A model generated the notes under the pieces. The model searched no databases. It was not told the DNA's origin and was given only the letters and a program-made list of their open reading frames with translations. 64,000 nt of DNA from Rhodoferax_B sp049316285 (lineage in GTDB: Bacteria; Pseudomonadota; Gammaproteobacteria; Burkholderiales; Burkholderiaceae_C): assembly GCF_049316285.1 (NCBI RefSeq), contig NZ_JBMOXA010000001.1:62001-126000 (forward strand). The letters run 5' to 3'. The position numbers and the translations under genes are program-made. Each line of letters opens with the position of its first letter. The first letter of the stretch is position 1. Shown here one piece after another: positions 51,863 through 59,717 of the stretch.

Positions 51863-52840
51863 TTACATCAACAGGTGTTCGCCCGCGTTGTCGCCGCCCA
51901 GGATCACGTAGTTGACCTTGCGGATGTCCATCAGCTTGGTGCCACCGGCGTAGCTGATGGAGCTTTGCACGTCCTGTTCCATCTCGATCAGCGTGTTGGC
52001 CAGCTTGCCTTTCACCGGCTCTAGGATGCGTTTGCCTTCCACGTGTTTGTACTCACCCTTGTTGAAGTCGCTGGCCGAGCCGTAATACTCCTTGAACAGT
52101 GCGCCGTTGACTTCCACGGTCTTGCCCGGCGACTCTTCGTGGCCCGCAAACAAGGAGCCAATCATCACCATGGTGGCACCGAAACGTATGCTCTTGGCGA
52201 TGTCGCCATGGTCGCGGATGCCGCCGTCGGCAATGATGGGCTTGGTGGCTACGCGTGCACACCATTTCAAGGCCGACAACTGCCAGCCGCCGGTACCAAA
52301 GCCGGTCTTCAATTTGGTGATGCACACCTTGCCCGGGCCGATGCCGACCTTGGTGGCGTCAGCGCCCCAGTTTTCCAGGTCGATGACGGCCTCGGGCGTA
52401 CCCACGTTGCCCGCGATGACGAAGCTCTTGGGCAGATGCTGCTTCAGGTAGCCAATCATGTTCTTCACGCTGTCGGCGTGGCCGTGGGCGATATCGATGG
52501 TGATGTATTCGGGTGTCAGACCAGCAGCGACCAGGCCGTCCACCGTTTCGTAGTCGGGTTGCTTCACACCGAGAGAAATCGACGCAAACGTGCCCTTGGC
52601 CTGCATCTCGCGCACAAACTGCACGTTGTCCAGGTCGAAGCGGTGCATCACGTAGAAGTAGCCGTTTTGCGCCATCCAGGTGCAGATGGGCTCGTCGACC
52701 ACCGTTTTCATGTTGGCCGGCACCACCGGCAGGCGGAACTTGCGGCCCCCGAGTTCTACGCCGGCATCACACTCTGAGCGGCTCTGCACGCGGCATTTGC
52801 GGGGCAAGAGGAGGGCGTTGTCGTAGTCAAAGATTTCCAT
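51863..52840 (-). CDS. guaC: GMP reductase
   Basis: 325 residues, IMPDH/GMPR fold, converting GMP to IMP with NADPH. MEIFDYDNALLLPRKCRVQS is typical of bacterial GuaC2; the active-site cysteine is in GPGKVCITKLKTGFG, and ADGGIRDHGDIAKSIRFGA binds phosphate. There is no CBS insert, which separates it from IMP dehydrogenase. A minus-strand terminator hairpin lies about 100 bp upstream in its leader. Confidence 0.95.
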   Translation of the reverse strand: MEIFDYDNALLLPRKCRVQSRSECDAGVELGGRKFRLPVVPANMKTVVDEPICTWMAQNGYFYVMHRFDLDNVQFVREMQAKGTFASISLGVKQPDYETVDGLVAAGLTPEYITIDIAHGHADSVKNMIGYLKQHLPKSFVIAGNVGTPEAVIDLENWGADATKVGIGPGKVCITKLKTGFGTGGWQLSALKWCARVATKPIIADGGIRDHGDIAKSIRFGATMVMIGSLFAGHEESPGKTVEVNGALFKEYYGSASDFNKGEYKHVEGKRILEPVKGKLANTLIEMEQDVQSSISYAGGTKLMDIRKVNYVILGGDNAGEHLLM

Positions 52841-52894
52841 GTCCGATGGCTTTCATCAAAGGTTTAAAAAAACGATTGAGCGCTTGGACTGAAG

Positions 52895-52985
52895 CCGGTT
52901 TTTTCTGCACGCCAGAGCCGTGATGGCTTGGCCCAGAAACAAAAAACCGGGCTGCAATTGCTTGGGCCCGGTGATTGATTCTAGT
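52895..52985 (-). promoter_or_regulatory. guaC leader: promoter, terminator, alternative hairpin
   Basis: On the minus strand a TAGAAT -10 hexamer (52978-52983) is followed by a hairpin ACCGGGC (52946-52952)/GCCCGGT (52966-52972) with a six-T run (52941-52946). Downstream, AAAAAACCGG (minus strand of 52895-52904) is perfectly complementary to the CCGGTTTTTT of the terminator's 3' arm, so two exclusive hairpins can form before guaC. A transcript starting at the TAGAAT box would be very short at the terminator; a promoter further upstream is possible. Confidence 0.45.
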
Positions 52986-53131
52986 CCTTTTGTTGCGCTG
53001 TCTTGGCGGCACTGTGCCCTAACTCCCTACTGGGTGCAGGGTGGTCTTAAGGGTTTATCTGTTGCGCCTGCGGTCGTCGTTCTTTCGTGATCCTTCGCTA
53101 AGATGAGCGCGACATCGAACTTGCTGCACAC

Positions 53132-53635
53132 GTGACCACCGATCCTAACCCTCACAAAGCGCCCAAAATTCCGCAGTCGGTGCTGGTGGTGATTCACACC
53201 CCGGCGCGCGAGGTGTTGCTGATTCGCCGGGCCGACGTGCGTCACACCAGCGTGCCACATTGGCAGTCGGTCACCGGCAGCAAGGATTTTGTGGACGAGC
53301 CGTTTGCCCAGACGGCGGTGCGCGAGGTGCTGGAGGAAACCGGCATAGATTGCCGGCCCGGCAGCCCGCTGGCCGCTGGCCTGCAGGATTGGGCGCTGGA
53401 AAACATCTACGAAATCTACCCCGAGTGGCGTTACCGCTATGCGCCGGGTGTGGTGCTCAACACCGAACATGTGTTTGGCCTGAAGGTGCCGGCGGGCACG
53501 TCGATTCAGCTCACCCCACGCGAACACAGCGCCTTCCAGTGGCTACCCTACCAGCAAGCCGCACAACAGTGTTTTTCAGCGTCGAACGCCGAGGCCATTT
53601 TGCTGTTGCCGCGTTTCGACGGCTGCATCCGCTGA
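53132..53635 (+). CDS. nudB: Dihydroneopterin triphosphate diphosphatase
   Basis: 167 residues from a GTG start. Nudix fold with the box beginning GSKDFVDEPFAQTAVREVLE and ending ETGIDC (metal-binding REVLEETG). PQSVLVVIHTPAREVLLIRR and HWQSVTGS are typical of NudB. It removes pyrophosphate from dihydroneopterin triphosphate, the product of FolE, whose gene lies 4 kb downstream. C-terminal LTPREHSAFQWLPYQQAA. Confidence 0.9.
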   Translation: MTTDPNPHKAPKIPQSVLVVIHTPAREVLLIRRADVRHTSVPHWQSVTGSKDFVDEPFAQTAVREVLEETGIDCRPGSPLAAGLQDWALENIYEIYPEWRYRYAPGVVLNTEHVFGLKVPAGTSIQLTPREHSAFQWLPYQQAAQQCFSASNAEAILLLPRFDGCIR

Positions 53636-53680
53636 GGCCGTATCCGCCCACGCATTGAGCAGCCGCCGCACCAGCACCAC

Positions 53681-54964
53681 ATGCGCCGTACCGCCGCCCG
53701 ACCTCGCCCCGGCCACAGCCTGATCTTGCATGAAGGTGCGCAGGCACTGGTGCCCGCCCTGGTGACGGCCATGGATGCGGCCCAGCACCAGATCCGGCTG
53801 GAAACCTATATCTTCGACTTCACCGGCGCGGGCGCCTTGGTGGGTGAAGCCCTGGAGCGCGCGGCACAACGCGGGGTTGAGGTCTGCGTCCTGGTGGATG
53901 GTTTGGGCACACCTTCTTTGCCAACAGACTGGACGCGGCGCTTTGTGGCGGCGGGTGTGCAGTGGCGTGTTTTTTCGCCAGTCAACATGTTGGCCCTGCT
54001 ACTGCCTGGGCGCTGGCGGCGCCTGCATCGCAAGCTCTGCCTGGTGGATGGCCGCGTCTTGTTTTGCGGCGGCATCAATATCCTGGATGATTTTTTCGAC
54101 CCCAGTTATGGCAGCCTGCGCGCGCCCCGGCTGGATTACGCCGTGCAGGTGTCCGGCCCGCTGGTGGACGATGCCGGCGTGACCATGGCTAGGCTGTGGG
54201 CGCGGCAAACCCCGTTGGGCCAATCGCGCCATGGCCAGAGTGCCGGTACGGGCACTGGCGTCGACGGCGCGCTGGCGCGCGCGTCCGGCTTGCGCTCTGG
54301 GGCCCGTGATGCGCTACGGCTGGGGCGCACGCGCCGAGTTGGGGTGCCAGCCGCCAAGCCGCTGGAGGCCAGCGCGGCTGAACCAGCGCAAGCCATGGCG
54401 GCCCTGTTGCTGCGCGACAACCTGCTGCACCGCCGGCGTATCGAAAGTGCCTATCTGCGCGCCATTGGCCTGGCCCGGCGCGAGGTGCTGATTGCCAACG
54501 CCTATTTTGTCCCCGGCTTCAAGTTGCGCCGGGCTCTGGTGCTGGCCGCGCAACGTGGGGTGCGGGTGCGCCTGTTGCTGCAGGGCCAGTACGAATACTT
54601 CATGCAGTACCACGCTGCCCGTGCGGTGTATGGCGTGTTGCTGGCCGCCGGTGTGGAAATCGTGGAATACGCGCCGAGCTTTCTGCATGCCAAGGTGGCT
54701 GTGATCGATGGGCGTTGGGCGACCGTGGGTTCGTCGAATCTTGACCCTTTGAGCCTGCTGGTGGCCAACGAGGCCAACGTGGTGGTGGACGAAGCCTGGT
54801 TTGCCAGAATTTTGCGCCGCCGCTTGTTGCACGCGATTCGCACAGCGGGAGCGCCGCTGAGCGCCACGCAGTACGCCCGGCGGCCCTTGCGTCAGCGTGT
54901 ATTCGAGTATGTGGCCATGCTGGTGATGCGGCTGGCGTTGCTGGTCAGCGGCAAGCGTTATTAG
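53681..54964 (+). CDS. clsB: Phospholipase-D family protein, cardiolipin synthase-like
   Basis: 427 residues with two HKD motifs: HRKLCLVDGRVLFCGGINI (about 117-135) and HAKVAVIDGRWATVGSSNLD (about 337-356). There are no N-terminal membrane helices, only an Arg-rich start and QIRLETYIFDFTGAGALVGEA, matching ClsB (E. coli about 413 residues) instead of ClsA. ClsB transfers phosphatidyl groups to make cardiolipin or phosphatidylglycerol. A loop of about 30 residues rich in Ala, Gly and Arg lies between the halves. The stop overlaps the convergent LysR stop by four bases. Confidence 0.88.
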   Translation: MRRTAARPRPGHSLILHEGAQALVPALVTAMDAAQHQIRLETYIFDFTGAGALVGEALERAAQRGVEVCVLVDGLGTPSLPTDWTRRFVAAGVQWRVFSPVNMLALLLPGRWRRLHRKLCLVDGRVLFCGGINILDDFFDPSYGSLRAPRLDYAVQVSGPLVDDAGVTMARLWARQTPLGQSRHGQSAGTGTGVDGALARASGLRSGARDALRLGRTRRVGVPAAKPLEASAAEPAQAMAALLLRDNLLHRRRIESAYLRAIGLARREVLIANAYFVPGFKLRRALVLAAQRGVRVRLLLQGQYEYFMQYHAARAVYGVLLAAGVEIVEYAPSFLHAKVAVIDGRWATVGSSNLDPLSLLVANEANVVVDEAWFARILRRRLLHAIRTAGAPLSATQYARRPLRQRVFEYVAMLVMRLALLVSGKRY

Positions 54965-55896
54965 GGCAGCGGCGCCAGCCCTTGATAACCCTTGCTGGCA
55001 TCGCGGGCCGCAAAATAGGCCACCAGAAAATCGAGCATGGTGCGCAGGGTGGCCGAGAGTTGCTGGCGCGAGGTGTACACGCCGTGAATGCCCATGCCCT
55101 GGGCCTGCCAGTCGGGCAGGAGCGGCACCAGGGTGCCGCTGGCCAGGGCCGGCACGGCGGAGAACATAGGCTGCAGCGTGATACCGGCGCCGGCAATGGC
55201 GGCTTCCAGCAGTACCACCGAATCATTGGCGCTGAGGTTGCCGCTGACGGGCACGCTGGCCGGGGGCGCGTGGGCGCAATCCGGCCGCGAAAACTCCCAC
55301 AGGCTTTTGCCAAAGTACGAATACGTCAGGCAGTTGTGCAGCGCCAAATCTTCCACCCGGCGTGGCGTGCCGTTTTTCTTCAGGTAGGCGGGTGAGGCGC
55401 AAATCACCGAGGGGCAATCGCCGAGGCGGCGCGCGATCAGATTGGGGTCGAGCTGGTTGGTGATGCGTATCGCCAGGTCTATGCGTTCGCGCACCAGGTC
55501 CACGGTCTGGTTGCCGATTTGCAGGTCGATGGCGGTGCGTGGGTGGCGCTGCAGGTAAGCCGCCACGGCCGGTGCCAGCACCGACTGCGCCAGTGACTGC
55601 GAGCACGCAATACGCAGCATGCCGTGGGGTTCGTCGGCTTCGGTGTCGGCGGCCACGGGCATTTGTTCGGCCACCGCCAGCATTTGCTGGCAGCGCGCGA
55701 GCGTGGCTTCGCCTGCCGCCGTAAGCCCCAGCTTGCGGGTGGTGCGGTGCAGCAGGCGCGCACCGGCCCATTGCTCCATTTGCGCCAGGTAACGCGTCAC
55801 CATGGCGCGCGACATGTCCAGCGCGTCGGCGGCGCCAATCAGGCTGCCGCGTTCATTGATGGCGACAAACACCTGGGCGGCGACGATGCGGTCCAT
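54961..55896 (-). CDS. LysR-family transcriptional regulator
   Basis: 311 residues. HTH (about 1-60): MDRIVAAQVFVAINERGSLIG, AADALDMSRAMVTRYLAQM; effector domain from about 90. Convergent with clsB and divergent from the DsbA-like gene with a 147-bp gap, so it may regulate the DsbA-like/NAD(P)-binding pair. The effector may be a redox-active or electrophilic compound, an inference from that pair. Confidence 0.9.
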   Translation of the reverse strand: MDRIVAAQVFVAINERGSLIGAADALDMSRAMVTRYLAQMEQWAGARLLHRTTRKLGLTAAGEATLARCQQMLAVAEQMPVAADTEADEPHGMLRIACSQSLAQSVLAPAVAAYLQRHPRTAIDLQIGNQTVDLVRERIDLAIRITNQLDPNLIARRLGDCPSVICASPAYLKKNGTPRRVEDLALHNCLTYSYFGKSLWEFSRPDCAHAPPASVPVSGNLSANDSVVLLEAAIAGAGITLQPMFSAVPALASGTLVPLLPDWQAQGMGIHGVYTSRQQLSATLRTMLDFLVAYFAARDASKGYQGLAPLP

Positions 55897-56043
55897 GATT
55901 CATCCGATCTAAGAAACGAATAATTGATTGAATAAGCATTTTTCATTCGATTTGCGCAACGTATTCTCGGGCATCTGTTCAGCGCCAAGCGATTTCATCT
56001 GAGAAAAAGCGCTGCCACTGTTGATTTTTCGGAGATTAAAACC
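55897..56043. promoter_or_regulatory. Divergent LysR/DsbA-like promoter region
   Basis: AT-richer than neighbours (GAATAATTGATTGAATAAGC and TTTTTCATTCG at 55917-55955). CGAAT and ATTCG occur as an inverted pair around it. It is the only place for both promoters. Confidence 0.4.
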
Positions 56044-56778
56044 ATGACCGATGTGACCACCGATGTGGCCCCCCATGCCACGCTGCACTACATCTTCGAC
56101 CCGCTTTGCGGTTGGTGTTATGCGGCCGCACCCCTGGTCGACGCGGCTCGCGAAGTGACAGGCTTGGCCGTGGCGTTTCACGGCGGCGGCATGCTGGCGG
56201 GCGCCAATCGCCGTGCCATCACCTCCCAATGGCGCGACTATGTGATGCCGCACGATCGGCGCATTGCGCAACTCACGGGGCAGCCGTTTGGCGAGGCTTA
56301 TTTCAACGGTCTGCTGCGTGACACTCAGGCCGTCATGGACTCGGCGCCGCCGACCACTGCGGTACTGGCTGCAGAAGCCTTGGCCGGGCGTGGCCTGGAC
56401 ATGGCGCATGCGGTGCAGCATGCGCATTATGTGGACGGCCTGCGCATTGCCGAGCCTGAGGTGCTGGTGCGCGTAGCCACCGGCTTGGGGCTGGACGCCC
56501 AGGCCTTCCGCACGGCCTATGCGCAAAGTGAAGGCGCCGCCACGCAGCAGCACTTTGCCGACAGCCGCCGCCTGTTGGCGCAGGTGGGCGGGCAGGGCTT
56601 TCCGACGTTTGTGCTGGCGCTGCCCGATGGCACGGCGCGCGTGCTCGACATCGGCCCGTGGCTGGGGCGTGCAGACGGCTGGCAAGTCGAGTTGCAGCGG
56701 CTGGCCGGCGGCGCCTCCAGCGCCAAGCCCTCCGGGGCTGAGCCACAGGCCTGTGGTCCCGATTTTTGTGCAACTTGA
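56044..56778 (+). CDS. DsbA-family thioredoxin-fold protein
   Basis: 244 residues, no signal peptide. Active site CGWC (Cys22, Cys25) in HYIFDPLCGWCYAAAPLVDA, with the helical insert (about 60-150) of the DsbA/FrnE group. The C-terminus adds a second cysteine pair CGPDFC. Cytoplasmic FrnE-like proteins are disulfide isomerases or 2-hydroxychromene-2-carboxylate isomerase relatives. First gene of a pair with an NAD(P)-binding protein. Confidence 0.86.
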   Translation: MTDVTTDVAPHATLHYIFDPLCGWCYAAAPLVDAAREVTGLAVAFHGGGMLAGANRRAITSQWRDYVMPHDRRIAQLTGQPFGEAYFNGLLRDTQAVMDSAPPTTAVLAAEALAGRGLDMAHAVQHAHYVDGLRIAEPEVLVRVATGLGLDAQAFRTAYAQSEGAATQQHFADSRRLLAQVGGQGFPTFVLALPDGTARVLDIGPWLGRADGWQVELQRLAGGASSAKPSGAEPQACGPDFCAT

Positions 56779-56813
56779 ACCGTTTGAGTCTTTTTAACCT
56801 GAAGGAAACACCT

Positions 56814-57431
56814 ATGAGCAAGATCGTCATTCTGGGTATCACCGGCCGTGCCGGCTCTCGCATCGCTGCTGAACTGCTGAGCCGCGGCCACACCGTCACC
56901 GGTATCGCGCGCAAGGTAGATGGCGCCGCGCCCCAAGCCGGCCTCACGCTGAAGGCGGCAGACGCCACGTCGGCCGCCGCCCTGGTGCCGCTGATTCAGG
57001 GCCATGACGTGTTGATCAGCAGCACGCGTTTTGCTGGCGGCAGCGATGCCGCTACTTTGCTGGCGGCCGCCAAGCAGGCCGGTGTGCCGCGCCTGATGGT
57101 GGTGGGTGGCGCGGGTAGCCTGGAGGTTGCGCCTGGCTTGGCGGCGCTGGACACGCCGCAATTCCCCGACGCCTACAAAGCCGAAGCCAGTGCGGGCCGT
57201 GTGTTCCTGCAAGCGCTGTACGCCGAGAAAGACATTGACTGGACCTTTGGATCGCCCTCGGCCGAGTTCAATCCGGGTGAGCGCACCGGCAAGTTCCGTG
57301 TCGGCGGCGACCAGATGCTGTTTGATGTCAACGGCCAGAGTCATGTGTCCATGGAAGACTACGCCATTGCTTTCGCCGACGAACTGGAGACGCCGCGGCA
57401 TTCGCGCAAGCGTTTCACCGTCGGTTATTGA
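56814..57431 (+). CDS. NAD(P)-binding atypical short-chain reductase
   Basis: 205 residues from ATG 56814 after GAAGGAA. NAD(P)-binding Rossmann start SKIVILGITGRAGSRIAAELL (G-x-x-G-x-x-G); then VLISSTRFAGG, LMVVGGAGSLEV and DWTFGSPSAEFNPGERTGKF. Belongs to the NmrA-like/YwnB group of small NAD(P)H-binding proteins. Probably co-transcribed with the DsbA-like gene 35 bp upstream. Confidence 0.85.
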   Translation: MSKIVILGITGRAGSRIAAELLSRGHTVTGIARKVDGAAPQAGLTLKAADATSAAALVPLIQGHDVLISSTRFAGGSDAATLLAAAKQAGVPRLMVVGGAGSLEVAPGLAALDTPQFPDAYKAEASAGRVFLQALYAEKDIDWTFGSPSAEFNPGERTGKFRVGGDQMLFDVNGQSHVSMEDYAIAFADELETPRHSRKRFTVGY

Positions 57432-57439
57432 TGCCGCTT

Positions 57440-57470
57440 GCAGGACAGAGTGTTCTTCCTGTCCTGCTTC
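57440..57470 (+). terminator. Weak terminator after the reductase gene
   Basis: GCAGGACAG (57440-57448) with CTGTCCTGC (57459-57467), loop of 10 bases, followed by TTCT only. Confidence 0.5.
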
Positions 57471-57518
57471 TAAATTGCTAGCTGCTTGCGCTTATGGGGC
57501 AAGCGCTAGCGAGCAAAA
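57471..57518. repeat. Dispersed intergenic palindrome (Comamonadaceae type)
   Basis: Imperfect palindrome built from GCTAGC-T-GCTTGC (57477-57489) and GCAAGC-GCTAGC (57499-57510), flanked by AAATTG and GAGCAAAAT. Similar GCTAGCGCTTG-rich palindromes recur between genes in Comamonadaceae genomes. Only this clear copy was noticed here. Confidence 0.5.
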
Positions 57519-57571
57519 TGGTTTAAAGGCCTTGGGCGGACCAGAAAAGCTTTCGCTGGTAATATCCGTCG

Positions 57572-58312
57572 ATGCAAATGAATCAGCCACTCGACATGCC
57601 TGCTGCCGCCCCGCCTGAACATCCCGTAGACGAAGGCACACCGGTCTCCGTCAAGATCCGCGAGCGTCTGCAGGCCGCACGCAAGCGCTTCAATGCCAAC
57701 GACAACATCTCCGAATTCATCGAACCCGGTGAGTTGGGCGCCATGCTCGACGAAGTCACGGTGAAGATGCAGGGTGTGCTCGACAGCATGGTGATAGACA
57801 CCGCCAACGACCACAACACCAACAACACCGCGCGTCGCGTTGCCAAGATGTATGTGAACGAGGTGTTCCGTGGCCGTTACGTGCCCGTGCCCACCATCAC
57901 CGAATTTCCCAATGCCGAGCACTTGAACGAGTTGATGATCGTCGGCCCTATCACCGTGCGCAGCGCCTGCTCGCACCACTTTTGCCCGGTGATTGGCCGC
58001 ATCTGGATAGGTGTGTTGCCGAATGAACATACCAACGTCATCGGTTTGTCAAAATACGCACGCCTGGCCGAATGGGTGATGGGCCGGCCGCAAATCCAGG
58101 AAGAGGCGGTGGTGCAACTGGCCGACCTCATCATGGAGAAGACCCAGCCCGATGGCATGGCGCTGGTGATGGAAGCCACCCACTACTGCATGGCCTGGCG
58201 CGGCGTGAAAGACATGGACAGCAAAATGATCAATTCGGTCATGCGCGGCGTGTTTCTCAAAGACCCTAGCCTGCGCCGTGAGTTCTTGTCGCTGATTCCG
58301 CAAAGGGGGTAA
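57572..58312 (+). CDS. folE: GTP cyclohydrolase I (FolE1)
   Basis: 246 residues; an N-terminal extension of about 40 residues precedes the core. It makes dihydroneopterin triphosphate from GTP, the first step to folate. Zinc ligands Cys and His are in SACSHHFCPVIGRIWIG and the third Cys in EATHYCMAWRGVKDMDS. FPNAEHLNELMIVGPI is unusual compared with the E. coli enzyme but fits the long betaproteobacterial type. Its stop is 5 bp from the BLUF gene. Confidence 0.92.
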   Translation: MQMNQPLDMPAAAPPEHPVDEGTPVSVKIRERLQAARKRFNANDNISEFIEPGELGAMLDEVTVKMQGVLDSMVIDTANDHNTNNTARRVAKMYVNEVFRGRYVPVPTITEFPNAEHLNELMIVGPITVRSACSHHFCPVIGRIWIGVLPNEHTNVIGLSKYARLAEWVMGRPQIQEEAVVQLADLIMEKTQPDGMALVMEATHYCMAWRGVKDMDSKMINSVMRGVFLKDPSLRREFLSLIPQRG

Positions 58313-58317
58313 TTGCC

Positions 58318-58740
58318 ATGTTGGTTCGCTTGCTCTATGCCAGTCGTGCGGTGGACAGCAGTCCGGCCGCTATTGAGTCCATCCTCACCCAGTCGCGCCA
58401 GTACAACCCGACCTGCGGCATCACCGGCATTCTTTGCTACGGCGGCGGCATCTTCCTGCAGGCCATTGAAGGCGGGCGCATGGCGGTGAGCGAGCTGTAT
58501 GGCCACATCCAGAAAGATGTGCGCCACCACGACGTGGCCTTGCTGCACTACGAAGAAATTTCGGAGCGGCGTTTTGGCGGTTGGACCATGGGCCAGGTCA
58601 ACCTGCAAAAGCTCAACCATTCCATACTGCTGAAGTATTCCGAGCGCCCGGAGCTTGACCCGTATGCGGTGTCGGGCAAGGTTTCGCTGGCCTTGCTGGA
58701 AGAACTGATGGCCACCGCCTCCATCATCGGTCGGGTCTGA
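58318..58740 (+). CDS. BLUF-domain blue-light sensor
   Basis: 140 residues, a stand-alone BLUF domain that binds FAD and senses blue light. Key residues are present: Tyr7 (LLYASRA), Asn30 (NPTCGITGIL), Gln48 (FLQAIEG), and the Trp of RRFGGWTMG. The rest is a C-terminal helical cap. No output domain is fused, so it must act by contacting another protein. It follows folE by 5 bp, so the two should be translated from one mRNA. Confidence 0.92.
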   Translation: MLVRLLYASRAVDSSPAAIESILTQSRQYNPTCGITGILCYGGGIFLQAIEGGRMAVSELYGHIQKDVRHHDVALLHYEEISERRFGGWTMGQVNLQKLNHSILLKYSERPELDPYAVSGKVSLALLEELMATASIIGRV

Positions 58741-58886
58741 GAGACCGGCTGGCGCTGCTGCCGGTTCAGGGTTTCGGACGCGGATGTAGGCGCGTGCCCC
58801 GAAGTGGCCTGACTGTCGCATGAAGACTCCCCATGGCCATGGCTTTCCACTAAGCTTGGCCCCTTTTGAGTGGATGTGCTGAACTT

Positions 58887-59717
58887 ATGGCCGATCTGAT
58901 GCACGCCTGGAAACGGACTACGTTCTTCCACCGGGTCAGACTTGTGTTGGGCGTGATGGGCGGCTTGTGCGTCTGGAGTGTCTGCGGCCTGGCCCATGCA
59001 GGCCCTGAGTGCACACGCCCTTACACGCTGGGTTTGCATGTGCATGGCTCGCTGTATTCGGCCCGCACCGATGCTGGCATAGACAAAGATGTGGTGGATG
59101 CCATGGCTGCACGCAGCGGCTGCACCATTTTGACCACCGTGATGCCGCGGGCGCGTATTTGGCGCCAGTTGGAGGCCGGCACCATGGACTTCACGTTGTC
59201 TGGCATTGCCACTGCCGAGCGCGACAAATACGCCAGCTTTGCCTGGTACTTTTCCAATAAATACTATTTGCTGGTGCGCAAGGATGCCGGGGTCAAAGAC
59301 ATGGCCGGCTTCAAGGCGAAGCCGGATTTGCAACTCGGGTTGATTCGCGGCTTTCGCTACGGGCCTTTGACCAACGCCTGGGTAGACCAGCTCACTGCCG
59401 GTGGTCGTATCAGTTATGCCACCGAGTTGGAGCCGCTGTTCGGCGTGCTGGCGCTGGGCCGGATCCACGGCATGATCATCGAGCCGTTCGACACGCTGGA
59501 AGTCCAGAGTCAGGCGATCGCTGCAGTGGCCGACATCATTGAAACCGGTGACCCCGCCGTGCTGCATGGTTTGAGCATGTCCAAGAAATCTCTGTCGCCG
59601 CAGGAACAGGAGCATTGGCGGGCGCTGATTGACAGCCTGCGCCAAGACGGGACAATTCTGCGCATTTTCGAGAAATACTTTCCTCCCGAACTTGCCAGAA
59701 AGATGGTGAATTTTTGA
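58887..59717 (+). CDS. Substrate-binding protein (family 3) upstream of a diguanylate cyclase
   Basis: 276 residues from ATG 58887. Signal peptide about 1-37 (VRLVLGVMGGLCVWSVCGLAHA). SBP_bac_3 fold: YTLGLHVHGSLYSARTDAGID, RIWRQLEAGTMDFTLSGIA, FSNKYYLLVRKDAGVKDMAG. No ABC transporter genes are adjacent. The next gene, a CHASE-domain diguanylate cyclase, overlaps its stop (TTGA), suggesting a periplasmic sensor partner rather than a transport protein. Confidence 0.85.
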   Translation: MADLMHAWKRTTFFHRVRLVLGVMGGLCVWSVCGLAHAGPECTRPYTLGLHVHGSLYSARTDAGIDKDVVDAMAARSGCTILTTVMPRARIWRQLEAGTMDFTLSGIATAERDKYASFAWYFSNKYYLLVRKDAGVKDMAGFKAKPDLQLGLIRGFRYGPLTNAWVDQLTAGGRISYATELEPLFGVLALGRIHGMIIEPFDTLEVQSQAIAAVADIIETGDPAVLHGLSMSKKSLSPQEQEHWRALIDSLRQDGTILRIFEKYFPPELARKMVNF

